Shown piece by piece: positions 37,699 through 47,009 of a stretch of DNA of 64,000 nt; position 1 is the first letter of the stretch, and each line of letters begins with the position of its first letter. This stretch comes from JAEXOD01 sp963667875. GTDB lineage: Bacteria > Bacteroidota > Ignavibacteria > Ignavibacteriales > Melioribacteraceae. The notes under the pieces are model-generated. The model saw only the letters and a program-made list of their open reading frames with translations. It did not search any database and was not told the origin of the DNA. The translations under genes and the position numbers were made by a program. Where the stretch lies: NCBI GenBank assembly GCA_963667875.2, contig CAXXGC010000001.1, forward strand, positions 496,001 through 560,000, given 5' to 3'.

Positions 37699-38394
37699 TT
37701 ACTTTTTATTCGAATTTCTTTTCATGTTTACTGAAAGCATAACAAGACTTGATGCAAGATCTTCATGTAAAACCGAAACATAATCGGGTACTTTTAACTC
37801 GGCATATGTAAAATTCCAAATAGCCCTTATTCCTGCATTAACAAGCATTGTTGCCATTTGCTGGGCAACATTTTCGGGAACGCATAAAACACCAATGTCG
37901 TTGTTATATATTTTTGTTAATTCGGTTAGTTGATTAATATCAAATACCGGCTTGTTATGAATTGTGGTGCCTATTTTATCCGGATCGGAATCAAATGCCG
38001 CTAAAACATTAAAGCCGTGTTTTTCAAATCCGCTGTATCCTAATAATGCCGAACCTAAACTGCCCGCACCAATAATAATTACATTAGTTTGGTCGTTTGG
38101 TTTTATTAAACGTTCAATACCTTTAATTAATAACGGAATTGAATAACCGATTTTGGGTTTGCCTATAATTCCGGTAAAAGAAAGATCTTTGCGCACCTTA
38201 ATAGGATCAATGTTTAATTTTTCGGCAATTTTTTCGGAAGAGACAACATCGCGTCCTAATGAAGTTAATTCCCATAAAACCCGCAAATATTTAGGAAATC
38301 TTCGGATTGTTGGAAGTCTTAAACCTTTTAATTGATCATCAAATGAATTCTTTTCGTTTTCCAATGTTCCTTCGTCAGTGTAATTTGTTTCCAT
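37699..38394 (-). CDS. rex: Redox-sensing transcriptional repressor Rex
   Basis: A 231-residue protein from the ATG at 38394, with GAGG about 7 nt upstream. The N-terminal winged helix (25-80) ends with the Rex signature VRKDLSFTGIIGKPKIGY. The C-terminal Rossmann domain has the GAGSLGSAL NADH-binding loop at 109-117 and a domain-swap helix at the end (DLASSLVMLSVNM). Rex represses fermentation and respiration genes and releases DNA when NADH is high. It heads the hydrogenase-adhE run, and palindromes just upstream are candidate sites for autoregulation. The N-terminal extension of about 20 acidic residues is longer than usual. Confidence 0.95.
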   Translation of the reverse strand: METNYTDEGTLENEKNSFDDQLKGLRLPTIRRFPKYLRVLWELTSLGRDVVSSEKIAEKLNIDPIKVRKDLSFTGIIGKPKIGYSIPLLIKGIERLIKPNDQTNVIIIGAGSLGSALLGYSGFEKHGFNVLAAFDSDPDKIGTTIHNKPVFDINQLTELTKIYNNDIGVLCVPENVAQQMATMLVNAGIRAIWNFTYAELKVPDYVSVLHEDLASSLVMLSVNMKRNSNKK

Positions 38395-38433
38395 TTCTAA
38401 TCCTCTACAAAACAAAATTTTAATAATTTTAAT

Positions 38434-38481
38434 CCGATAAATTTATATCGATAACTATTTATCGATAAATGTTTATCGAAA
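38434..38481 (-). promoter_or_regulatory. Candidate Rex operator array: three overlapping 18-bp palindromes
   Basis: TCGATAA-N4-TTATCGA occurs perfectly at 38448-38465 and 38462-38479, and with two mismatches at 38434-38451. Adjacent palindromes share half-sites on a 14-bp pitch. The form T.G.TAA-N4-TTA.C.A resembles Rex operators described elsewhere (TTGTTAA-N4-TTAACAA type). It lies about 40-85 bp upstream of rex. Rex binding is inference. Confidence 0.65.
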
Positions 38482-38545
38482 TATAAAGGGTGAAAACCAA
38501 AAAAGCAAATATTTTTTACTTTTTTTTGATTTTTACCCAAAACTT

Positions 38546-39290
38546 TGTCTGAACCAGGATTTACTTGATTAAAGGATTGCCATGATTTTGATAATTGTCT
38601 TGAACTGTGATTCGTATGATTAAAATGATTTTGAGGAAGGTAATATCAAATTTGGTAGTGTCTAAAAATAAAGAATAGAACACAGATTTGCGCAGATTGG
38701 GCGGATTAACACAGATTAAACACTGTCTGAACCATGATTTACTTGATTAAATGATTACCATGATTTTTATAATTGTCTTGAACTGTGATTCGTATGATTA
38801 AAATGATTTTGAGGAAGGTAATATCAAATTTGGTAGTGTCTAAAAATAAAGAATAGAACACAGATTTGCGCAGATTGGGCGGATTAACACAGATTAAACT
38901 TTGTCTGAACCATGATTTACCTGATTAAAGGATTACCATGATTTTGATAATTGTCTTGAACTGTGATTCGTATGATTAAAATGATTTTGAGGAAGGTAAT
39001 ATCAAATTTGGTAGTGTCTAAAAATAAAGAATAGAACACAGATTTGCGCAGATTGGGCGGATTAACACAGATTAAACTTTGTCTGAACCATGATTTTTAT
39101 AATTGTCTTGAATTATGATTTTAGTGATTGTTGTGATTTGAAAAACAAATCAGAGAAGCAGAATTAGAAAAATCAAAATCAGCGGTTATCTGCTATATCA
39201 GCGTCATCAGTGTTCAAAAGGAAAAATTAAAGAACACAGATTAACCCATTGTCTGAACCAGGATCTACCTGATTAAAGGATTACCATGAT
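38546..39290. repeat. 178-bp tandem repeat, three complete units plus partial
   Basis: TGTCTGAACC starts at 38546, 38724, 38902 and 39080, exactly 178 bp apart. The units are almost identical, with TAATATCAAATTTGGTAGTG and CACAGATTTGCGCAGATTGG words; the fourth is truncated and joins more diverged copies to 39290. Same family as the 7837 array. No ORF. Confidence 0.95.
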
Positions 39291-39298
39291 TTTAATAC

Positions 39299-39383
39299 CT
39301 GTGCTTTTTTACCGCAACCTGATTATCTAAAACTGTCCGGTATCAAACCCGCTCTGGAAGAGTGGTATGTCTGTAACCTGTTT
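39299..39383. repeat. Second copy of the dispersed block seen at 24545
   Basis: GTGCTT, ACCTGATTATC, then ATCAAACCCGCTCTGGAAG and GTGGTATGTCTGTAACC match 24545-24620 in order with scattered substitutions, again directly after the TGTCTGAAC family repeat. Confidence 0.75.
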
Positions 39384-39390
39384 GTGTACA

Positions 39391-39430
39391 AAAAATAAAA
39401 AAGCCCGACAAGAAAAAACTTGTCGGGCTT
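39391..39430 (-). terminator. Strong Rho-independent terminator of the 1206-residue T9SS gene
   Basis: AAGCCCGACAAG and CTTGTCGGGCTT form a perfect 12-bp stem with a 6-nt loop. On the minus strand it is followed by a long T-rich tract (39391-39400 and beyond). It lies 26 bp after the stop codon. Confidence 0.93.
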
Positions 39431-39455
39431 AAAAATTAGTTAATATCAATTGATA

Positions 39456-42400
39456 CTATTTTATTAACATTAATTTTTTAGCGTTAGTATAATTACCGGA
39501 TTTTAATTGGTATATATACATTCCGCTTGCAAGATTTTTTGCATTAAATTGAATATTATATTTACCCTTTGTTTTATATTCGTTTAACAAAGTTGTTATT
39601 TCTCTTCCAAGTATGTCGTATATCTTTAGTGTTACAATTCCGTCAGTAGGAATTTGATACGAAATTGTAGTGCTTGGATTAAACGGATTTGGATAATTTT
39701 GTTGTAAATCATAATTATAAACAATGGCTTCAGATTCAACACTTGTAAAAGGTACGTCTGTATAATAAATTGTACCGTTTGCCGAAGCAGCATAAATTCT
39801 GCTTTCTATTCCTTTTGTAGATGTGCTGTTGGAATAAACCAAGTTAATGCCAAGTCCTTCCAAACCGCCTGAAATCCAGCTTTGGCCATTATCAGTAGAA
39901 GCAAATACACCTGCAGACCAGCCGCTTGCGTAAACTATACCATCATCTCCAACGTGAATGTGATAGATATAACGTGAGTTTAAGCCATCGTAAGAAGCTT
40001 CCCATGTATTTCCATAATCTGTGCTTCTAAACATCCCTGCACCGTATGTACCGGCTATTAAAGTATTGTTTGAAGATACGGCTAAAGTCCAAATGTAATC
40101 GTAACCAACAATTTTATGCTGCCATGTTGATGAGGTGGGGAGCAAACTATAAACACCACTTCCAAAAGTACCGCAATAAATAGTATCGGCAATAACAGCA
40201 AGAGCGTGAATTGCAGTTGAAAATAGGCCGTCATTAATAGTTGTCCATGATGAACCGTTGTTTGATGAGCATAAAATACCTGCATCCCAAGTACCGGCGT
40301 AAATTTTACCGTTTGATGTTATAACAACGTCACGAGTATCGTGGCCTGTTAATCCGGTAACCGACCATTCGGTACCTTGGTTGGTTGATACAAACAAACC
40401 TTGTTCGGTAGCAGCGTAAAGTTTATTGTCATTTCCAACAGCTAAATTCCAAATATAAGATACTTGTAAATTTGATTGAACCTTTACCCAGCTTGCACCG
40501 GAATCGGTTGATTTTAATAACGAACCGCCCTGCTGAGCAATGTACATTGTATTATTTAAATCAGTTACAAAATCTGTCATCATAACCGAAGAACTTGCAC
40601 CCGGCAGAACTGTCCATTCAACATTACTGCCCGAACCTGAAGAATTAGAAACATCAAACGATACTTTAAAACCTACGGTTGAACTGTTATTTGAAGCAGT
40701 CGGATCAAGAGGTGAAGAGGAAATAACAACAGCTGTGTTTACAAGATTCGAATCAACAGGAATGTTTCCTAAAAACGGACAATAATTAAACTGGCCGCTT
40801 CCGGTCATACTTTTACAAATAAACTGGCCGTTAACAACGCCTGATGGGAATGTAACATCAGCAAGCGGAGCTAATACGGCAGCTGTTATATCAATATTAT
40901 GGATATTTAATTTTTTAGCGTTTTCAAAAGTAAATAAAACGTTTGTTCGTGGTGTACCGAATATTTTAAATCCGCCCTGCCACTCCAAACTGTCACCGGA
41001 TACTGAAACCAAAGCAACAGCACCATTAGGAACAGTTATTTGTATATCGTTAGCTGTGGTAAGTTTTGAACCGTCAACATGGAAAACGTTTGCTGCCGGA
41101 TTTGTACCACTCATAAAAATACCACCGTATTCGTAAGTAATGGTTCCGTTTTCAGGCATTTGGGCTAATTGATGTGAAAGAGTCTGCAAATAAGCTGATG
41201 TACTTTCAAAATTAATTACCGAATCCTGAATTAGTGAGCCGCCTACAATTGAAACCTGATTAACAGGTAAATTGGTAGAGCCATTATAAACAATATTTCC
41301 GTTATATACTGAACCTGACAAGAAAGTTAAATTACCGCCGACAACAAGAACATCACTTGTTCCAAAATTATCAACAGGTAAATTATATCCAACACTATAA
41401 TTACTCATAAAAGCGTTTTTGCCAACAGCCATTCTGCCTTCAACATCCGAACTTGGCGCGCTGAAATTATCGAAAACAAAAAGATTATATGCCGAAGCGT
41501 CACCTAAACTTAATGAACCGTTTTGTGAAGCTGTAATTGCTGTGTTTACAGTAATATTAAGGGTTGCTGAAGCACCGTTTGCTAAAGCCGGAATAACCCA
41601 TACACCGGTTGCAGGTGTAAATGTACCGGTTGATGTTGAATGACTGCTATATGTTAATCCTGCTGCCAATTGGTCAAGGATGGAAATATTAGTAGCGGCT
41701 TTTGGGCCAAGATTAGTTGCTGTAATTGTAAATGTTAATTGACTGCCGTTTTGAACATTATTGTTTGAAACGGTTTTAATTACTTTAATATCAGCCTCCT
41801 GTGGAGCGGGAGGAGGACATACTGTACTTCTCCAAATATAATTTTTTACAACGTCATTTCCAATTTTTTCCATATCACAATTAAATAAACGCATACCAAC
41901 ACGAAGATGAACAAGTGTATCGGTTGCTAAAACTCCTGGCCAATTTCCGGAAACAACAACAGAAGTATCGGAATAAATCCATTTGTTTATATATGTTGTG
42001 CTTGTATCCTGATGTGACGGGGCAATTACTTTCCAATATAATTGTAAATAAGCGGGAGCATTTGTCGGTTGTTTAGTTATTGTGCCAACGGCTTTAAAAG
42101 TTTTAGCGTCAAATTCGCATACACTTGAATCGGCTCCTAAACTGCCGGACCAAGACTGTGTACATGTTGGAGGAACAACAGGAACAGGAGCTTCGCCATT
42201 CCATCCGGTAAAATGAATTTCACTTGTAATAGCTAAATTTTTGCAAAAAACAGGACCGTCAAAATTTGAATTTCCTGTAACAGTAGCACCGGGAGCTATT
42301 AATGCACCTTTCATATTGGGCATACAATTTACCGAACCTAACTGACCATTATTTGCGGTTGTGTAAATATTCCAAATAATTCTGCTGCGCCAGTAGATAT

Positions 42401-43076
42401 TATCAAAATTACCAACCATGTTGCCATAGTTCCAATTTACCGTTCCATCAACCGAAGCGATATTAATTATAATTGTTTTTGTTGCAGAAGTTGGAGTAAC
42501 TTCAATTTGTTGAACTTTTGAATTTTCCAAACTTTGAACGTCTGAGATTGTGAATACAGCAGTCTCTTGATTAGCGGGACAAATAAACTTTAACGGTGCA
42601 GGTTGTGAACCGGGAGTTTGTATTGTTCCGTTTGGGGTTAAAGTTTTCCAGTAATTGGAAGCATCGGTTAAAACTTGAACAGGTGAATTTAAGGCCGGCC
42701 ATGTACTGTTCATTTGTAAGGTTCCGCCATTCATCATCTGGAACCAATTTGTCTGAGCAACGGTACCTGCAATAGCAGCACTTCCGTAAAATACTTTAAT
42801 ATTAGCCTGTCCGTTTGTAGTAACAGCTCCGCCGACGGCAAAAACTATATCCGAAACAGGATTAGATGTAAGTTTAAATCCAAATTGATGTGAATTTGAA
42901 ATGTTATAGTTGTGTCCAATAAATAATCTGCCTTCAATTTCTCCTATGTTTGTTATGTCGTTAGATACAACTCCATTCCATTTGTTTAATAAAGTATTAG
43001 GATTTTGAGCAGAGACCTGATTTGCATAAAGCAAAAGAAATATAATAGAAATTAAGTGTTTAAAGTAATTCAACAT
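39456..43076 (-). CDS. Large chimeric secreted protein: choice-of-anchor A domains, DUF11, BNR repeats, T9SS sorting domain
   Basis: A 1206-residue protein. Order: signal peptide ending NQVSAQ; a choice-of-anchor A domain (about 30-300; GEIEGRLFIGHNYNIS and FDGPVFCKNLAITSEIHFTGW); a linker with paired cysteines; a DUF11/CARDB-like repeat (about 430-515; LTFTITATNLGPKAATNISI); a second choice-of-anchor A domain (about 520-780; DVEGRMAVGKNAF, VNGQFICKSMTGSGQF); BNR/sortilin-like propeller repeats (about 830-1100; STDSGASW, STNQGTEW, SSNNGSSW, STDYGNTW, STDNGQSW); and a C-terminal T9SS signal (NYPNPFNPSTTISY). Probably a surface adhesin or cell-surface scaffold. The terminator after it is strong. 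Confidence 0.88.
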   Translation of the reverse strand: MLNYFKHLISIIFLLLYANQVSAQNPNTLLNKWNGVVSNDITNIGEIEGRLFIGHNYNISNSHQFGFKLTSNPVSDIVFAVGGAVTTNGQANIKVFYGSAAIAGTVAQTNWFQMMNGGTLQMNSTWPALNSPVQVLTDASNYWKTLTPNGTIQTPGSQPAPLKFICPANQETAVFTISDVQSLENSKVQQIEVTPTSATKTIIINIASVDGTVNWNYGNMVGNFDNIYWRSRIIWNIYTTANNGQLGSVNCMPNMKGALIAPGATVTGNSNFDGPVFCKNLAITSEIHFTGWNGEAPVPVVPPTCTQSWSGSLGADSSVCEFDAKTFKAVGTITKQPTNAPAYLQLYWKVIAPSHQDTSTTYINKWIYSDTSVVVSGNWPGVLATDTLVHLRVGMRLFNCDMEKIGNDVVKNYIWRSTVCPPPAPQEADIKVIKTVSNNNVQNGSQLTFTITATNLGPKAATNISILDQLAAGLTYSSHSTSTGTFTPATGVWVIPALANGASATLNITVNTAITASQNGSLSLGDASAYNLFVFDNFSAPSSDVEGRMAVGKNAFMSNYSVGYNLPVDNFGTSDVLVVGGNLTFLSGSVYNGNIVYNGSTNLPVNQVSIVGGSLIQDSVINFESTSAYLQTLSHQLAQMPENGTITYEYGGIFMSGTNPAANVFHVDGSKLTTANDIQITVPNGAVALVSVSGDSLEWQGGFKIFGTPRTNVLFTFENAKKLNIHNIDITAAVLAPLADVTFPSGVVNGQFICKSMTGSGQFNYCPFLGNIPVDSNLVNTAVVISSSPLDPTASNNSSTVGFKVSFDVSNSSGSGSNVEWTVLPGASSSVMMTDFVTDLNNTMYIAQQGGSLLKSTDSGASWVKVQSNLQVSYIWNLAVGNDNKLYAATEQGLFVSTNQGTEWSVTGLTGHDTRDVVITSNGKIYAGTWDAGILCSSNNGSSWTTINDGLFSTAIHALAVIADTIYCGTFGSGVYSLLPTSSTWQHKIVGYDYIWTLAVSSNNTLIAGTYGAGMFRSTDYGNTWEASYDGLNSRYIYHIHVGDDGIVYASGWSAGVFASTDNGQSWISGGLEGLGINLVYSNSTSTKGIESRIYAASANGTIYYTDVPFTSVESEAIVYNYDLQQNYPNPFNPSTTISYQIPTDGIVTLKIYDILGREITTLLNEYKTKGKYNIQFNAKNLASGMYIYQLKSGNYTNAKKLMLIK

Positions 43077-43632
43077 ATCCTCTATCTGTGTTTGTTTTAT
43101 AGTTAACGGTTAAGTGTAGAAATAATTGTGCCAAAAAATAGATTATAATTACTCACAAAAATAATGCAAAATTATCAAAAAATCTTATAAATAATACCTG
43201 ATCATCTTAATTTTTTATTCAATATGTGTTGTTTAAATTAATAACAAGCTGTTTCATTTAAATACAGTGTATTAATTTGGGACATTTTTATGTTAGCAAA
43301 ATAAGGAATCAATAATCTTAAATAAAAAAATATTGAACCCAAATAAATCTTTTGTAATTAAAAACTGGGATAATAAGATATATGTTTGGTGCATGTATAA
43401 ACAGAATATTTTAAATTTACATATATCAGTCCCGTTAGGCGGAAGCGAAAGATGTATAGAATTTTTTTAACCAATTTTTGTATAATATATTATGGGGGTT
43501 TTAACAACTATAAGTAATACGTTAAGATTAAGCTTGACCGAAATTATTGGAATAATTTAAGACAAATATAACAAAAACGAAAAATACAAAATAAGAGGTT
43601 TTCAAATGCCTTCATTATTGTTATTCCCTTGC
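43077..43632. other. Intergenic, AT-rich, no feature recognised
   Basis: About 555 bp without a sustained ORF. A small block CAGTCCCGTTAGGCGGAAGC near 43427 looks like part of a dispersed repeat but has no second copy in the window. The promoter of the 1206-residue gene must lie near 43077. Confidence 0.45.
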
Positions 43633-44040
43633 TTAAAACATTGGTCCGGATGAAAGGTGAAGACCACCGCCAATTAAGAGTGCTGCCCAAATAATTAATA
43701 TGGAAACCACTAAAACTCCACCAATAGCCATCAAATCATTACCCGCAGCATTATAAATATCAAATTTAGAAACATTTAACGATTGAACATTAGCGGGATC
43801 AACCGAAACAAAAGTGCTGTCTAATAAAAGTCCGGTAATTTTAGATTTTTCGGATGGATATTGGCCGCCGTCTTTATTAAATTTTACAACACTTGAATCT
43901 AAGAGTACCAGACTTTCAATGTTATCATAACCATATGAAAATTCTTGGGGAGAAATTTTTACCATTCTAATTTCAGAACAGCCAATTATAAAATTAAAAA
44001 AAACAACAATTAATACACTGATAAAAACTTGTTTTTTCAT
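43633..44040 (-). CDS. Small lipoprotein with C-terminal membrane helix, unknown function
   Basis: A 135-residue protein. The signal peptide has a lipobox ending FIIGC (C21), so it is probably lipid-anchored. The middle (45-100) is beta-rich, with YGYDNIESLVLLDSSVVKF and a repeat-like TGLLLDSTFVSVDPANV. A hydrophobic helix lies at about 105-126 (GGVLVVSILIIWAALLIGGG). It stands alone; no family recognised. Confidence 0.7.
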   Translation of the reverse strand: MKKQVFISVLIVVFFNFIIGCSEIRMVKISPQEFSYGYDNIESLVLLDSSVVKFNKDGGQYPSEKSKITGLLLDSTFVSVDPANVQSLNVSKFDIYNAAGNDLMAIGGVLVVSILIIWAALLIGGGLHLSSGPMF

Positions 44041-44390
44041 CTTATGCCCTTTAATTAATATAATTGAAAATTAGGGATTGAATTTTTTTTAATAATTCTA
44101 AAAATCCTAAAATTACTATTGTCATTAAACCCCGCCTTACAAATTTATAATTATAATTCGTAATAAACTTCAACAATTAAACTATATTCTCCGGTTCTCT
44201 TAAATTAGGAGAAAATTATTCACAACAATAAAGGATAAATTCACACAATAGTCAAGTGTAATCAGTTTGACCACAATAATAGAAATACATTATAAAAAAT
44301 GTTGATGAACAGGAATAGTTTGTTTAAAATAATTGTCAGGATTGAGTTCAATCTTTTTTATTAATTGGCAGGATTTAATATAATCTATTT
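44041..44390. other. Intergenic, no feature recognised
   Basis: A 350-bp AT-rich spacer with no ORF, hairpin or repeat of note. Confidence 0.45.
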
Positions 44391-45386
44391 TTATTCATTT
44401 TTTATGCAGCGTATCGAGTAGCCATAATTTTTAGAAACCCCAAAATCAAAAACAAGAAAGTCCTGTCTGTCATTAACAAGACGGGTTCCTGTTGCTTTTT
44501 CTGCATTAAATTCATCCACAGCCCAAAATGAAGCGTGCCAATAAGGATCGTTAGATTCATAACCGTCATAATTTCGGTATCCAACCGGATAAGCTGAAAA
44601 ACCGCTTGAATTTGTAGCTCCGGTATTTGGTGAACCCCAAAAATTAGTTCCAGTTACTTTCATTTTTCCGCCGGCAACAGCTTCTCCTCCTAAATAAGCT
44701 TGAAGTGTTTTCCATTCGGCAGCAGTTGGAATATGCCATCCTTCGGGGGCAAGTTTATTAGTGTTAACGGCATACCAATTGTACCATATACCAAAAAGAT
44801 TTCTATGGGCAGTATTAAAATTTCCCCAACAATAAGCAGGAGTTTTAATAGTACCCCAAGAACTGCCGCTAATTACATTTGGTATCGGTTGACCATCGTT
44901 GTATTTGGTTGTTCTAAGATTTTCAGCCATCCATACTTGAGTGCCTATAATTATTGTTTTGTAAACATTACCATCAATGTCAGTAACCGTATTTTCTAAA
45001 GAGGCAATTGTTAAAAATGAAACCGAGCTCCCATATCCGGTACCCGCACTATTGGTGGCATAAGCACGCACATAATATGTTGTGGCTGCCGTAAGACCTG
45101 TTAAGGTGCTTGTAAAACTTCCTGTACCTAATCCATTAGTTGTTTTATTATCCATAATAGTGGGATTTGTATTCATACTCCAACATATTCCTTTATCAAT
45201 TATTTCAGCCCCTCCATCGGATGTAACATTCCCTCCTGAAGCGGCGGTTGTTTGGGTTATAGAAGATACGGCAATAGTTGTCACAATTGGAATTGTTGGT
45301 GTTGGTTTTGTTACTTCGTCTTCTTTACAGGAAATAGACACAACAATTCCTAAAAGTATAACGGTTATATTTTTTATAAAATTCAT
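44391..45386 (-). CDS. FISUMP-domain lipoprotein with N-terminal Fn3-like domain
   Basis: A 331-residue lipoprotein (lipobox VSISC, C20). After a Pro/Thr-rich linker comes an Fn3-like beta domain (about 35-127) with TAASGGNVTSDGGAEIIDKG and YYVRAYATNSAGTGYGS. A FISUMP domain follows (about 130-330; DIDGNVYKTIIIGTQVWM, APEGWHIPTAAEWKTL, SGFSAYPVGYRN, IRCI end). AAGGGAGT precedes the ATG. The Fn3-like domain is nearly the same as that in the serine hydrolase encoded just upstream. No T9SS signal; it is anchored by lipid instead. Confidence 0.88.
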   Translation of the reverse strand: MNFIKNITVILLGIVVSISCKEDEVTKPTPTIPIVTTIAVSSITQTTAASGGNVTSDGGAEIIDKGICWSMNTNPTIMDNKTTNGLGTGSFTSTLTGLTAATTYYVRAYATNSAGTGYGSSVSFLTIASLENTVTDIDGNVYKTIIIGTQVWMAENLRTTKYNDGQPIPNVISGSSWGTIKTPAYCWGNFNTAHRNLFGIWYNWYAVNTNKLAPEGWHIPTAAEWKTLQAYLGGEAVAGGKMKVTGTNFWGSPNTGATNSSGFSAYPVGYRNYDGYESNDPYWHASFWAVDEFNAEKATGTRLVNDRQDFLVFDFGVSKNYGYSIRCIKNE

Positions 45387-45416
45387 CGTTACTCCCTTAA
45401 AACATGATTCTGAAAG

Positions 45417-46811
45417 TTATTGTACTGCATCTAAAATATAATCGTATAAAAATCTTTGTGGATTTTGAAAATTTTCATCTGTTGTTGCACCTGATGTAAC
45501 TGCAACAACCATATTATATTCCGGAATCACAAATATATATTGCCCTAAAGCACCCATTGCACCATAAACATACTGGTTGGTTTTACTTTTTCCACCCGAT
45601 TTAAAAATCCACCAATTGTATCCATAACCCCTAATATACGGGTGTCCGCCATAATTATGATCGGCAGTAAGATCAACATGTTTTTCAAAGGATTTGTTAA
45701 TCCAGGTTTCAGGAATTATACGTGTTCCTTTCCAAACACCTTTATTCAAATATAATTGACCTAATTTAATCATATCAATAGGTCTTAATGATAACCCGCC
45801 GCCGGTGTGTGGATGACCCTCGGCATTTTTAAACCAAACAATATTTGTAATGCCCAATTGAGGGAATAAATATTGATTGGCAAAAATATCAGCATGACTT
45901 CCAAAAGTACTTTTTAGAATTGAGGAAAGTAATATTATTCCTCCGCTGTCGTAGTTAAATATTGTTCCCGGTACTGCCATCATTGGACGATTTAAATAAA
46001 AAATATCCCATCCGGTTGATAGCGCATTAAGTTGATCATGAGGAGAATTAGTATAACCTTCACTGTAATCCGTGCCGCTGCGCATAGTAAGCAAATCTTT
46101 TATCTTAATAGCTCTTTTCCTGTCATCCATATTTTGAATATTTGTATATTGCGGGAAAAAGTCTAAAATCTTTTTGTCAACACTTGTAATAAATCCTTTT
46201 TCTATTGCAATGCCTACCATTGCGGAAGTAAAACTTTTTGTTACTGACTGAAGAGTGTGAATTCTATTTCGGCTGTATCCGTTAAAATATTTTTCAACTA
46301 TTAAGCTGTCATTTTTTATTATTAACAGACTATGAATTTGTGGAAAATTGTTATTTTCAATGAGATGAATCAGCGTAAAAATTTTAGATGAATCCAATCC
46401 AAAAAACGTATGGGTATTCTCCAAAGTTTTAAAGGTTACGGCAGTTCCATAACCTGTACCAATACTATTTGTGGCATAGGCGCGAACATAATATATTGTA
46501 TTGTAATTAAGTCCGGTAATATTTGCAGTAAAACTACCAAGACTGCCGGAATTGGTTATTTTATTATCATTAATTGTTGGGTTTGTATTAGTGCTCCAGC
46601 AAATACCTCTTTCAATAACTGAATATCCGCCATCGTTAGTTATATTTCCGCCGGCGGTTGCTGTTGTTTCGGTAATGTTGATTGTTTGCAAAGTAGTAAC
46701 ACCGGGAACAGTATTCGTTTGTATTGGTTCGGTAGTCGATTCTTTTTTGCATGAGATTAACAATGTAAAAACCATTAGTATAAAAAAAGAATAGAATGCT
46801 TTGGATTTCAT
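45417..46811 (-). CDS. Serine hydrolase (beta-lactamase/penicillin-binding-like) lipoprotein with N-terminal Fn3-like domain
   Basis: A 464-residue lipoprotein from the ATG at 46811 (lipobox LLISC, C21; AAGGAAA upstream). An Fn3-like domain occupies about 35-130 (TATAGGNITNDGGYSVIERG, YYVRAYATNSIGTGYGT). The beta-lactamase-related catalytic domain (about 145-460) has the S-x-x-K motif S189-V-T-K192 in LQSVTKSFTS, a YxS/N-type FNYDSGG, and a GALGQ near the C-terminus in place of KTG. Such class C-like serine hydrolases cleave peptides or esters; the true substrate is unknown. It lies 30 bp from the FISUMP lipoprotein gene, so the two probably form an operon. Confidence 0.88.
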   Translation of the reverse strand: MKSKAFYSFFILMVFTLLISCKKESTTEPIQTNTVPGVTTLQTINITETTATAGGNITNDGGYSVIERGICWSTNTNPTINDNKITNSGSLGSFTANITGLNYNTIYYVRAYATNSIGTGYGTAVTFKTLENTHTFFGLDSSKIFTLIHLIENNNFPQIHSLLIIKNDSLIVEKYFNGYSRNRIHTLQSVTKSFTSAMVGIAIEKGFITSVDKKILDFFPQYTNIQNMDDRKRAIKIKDLLTMRSGTDYSEGYTNSPHDQLNALSTGWDIFYLNRPMMAVPGTIFNYDSGGIILLSSILKSTFGSHADIFANQYLFPQLGITNIVWFKNAEGHPHTGGGLSLRPIDMIKLGQLYLNKGVWKGTRIIPETWINKSFEKHVDLTADHNYGGHPYIRGYGYNWWIFKSGGKSKTNQYVYGAMGALGQYIFVIPEYNMVVAVTSGATTDENFQNPQRFLYDYILDAVQ

Positions 46812-47009
46812 AACTATTTCCTTAATATTTAAATAAAACAATTTAATATTAATTAAAGGAAAACAAAAAAATGTTTGCTGAGTGGACGAAATAAATCGTA
46901 AACGGAAAAAAATAAAAAATTAAAATGGGATGACATTAAAAGGTTGTTAATAAGTTACTTATAACAACTAAAAATTGCAGCTAAAAGAGAGTTGGTTTTG
47001 ATAGTTTAT

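Noticed and set aside
41419..41643. Plus-strand frame antisense to the 1206-residue T9SS gene
   Set aside because: Shadow of a well-supported minus-strand gene with clear domains and terminator.
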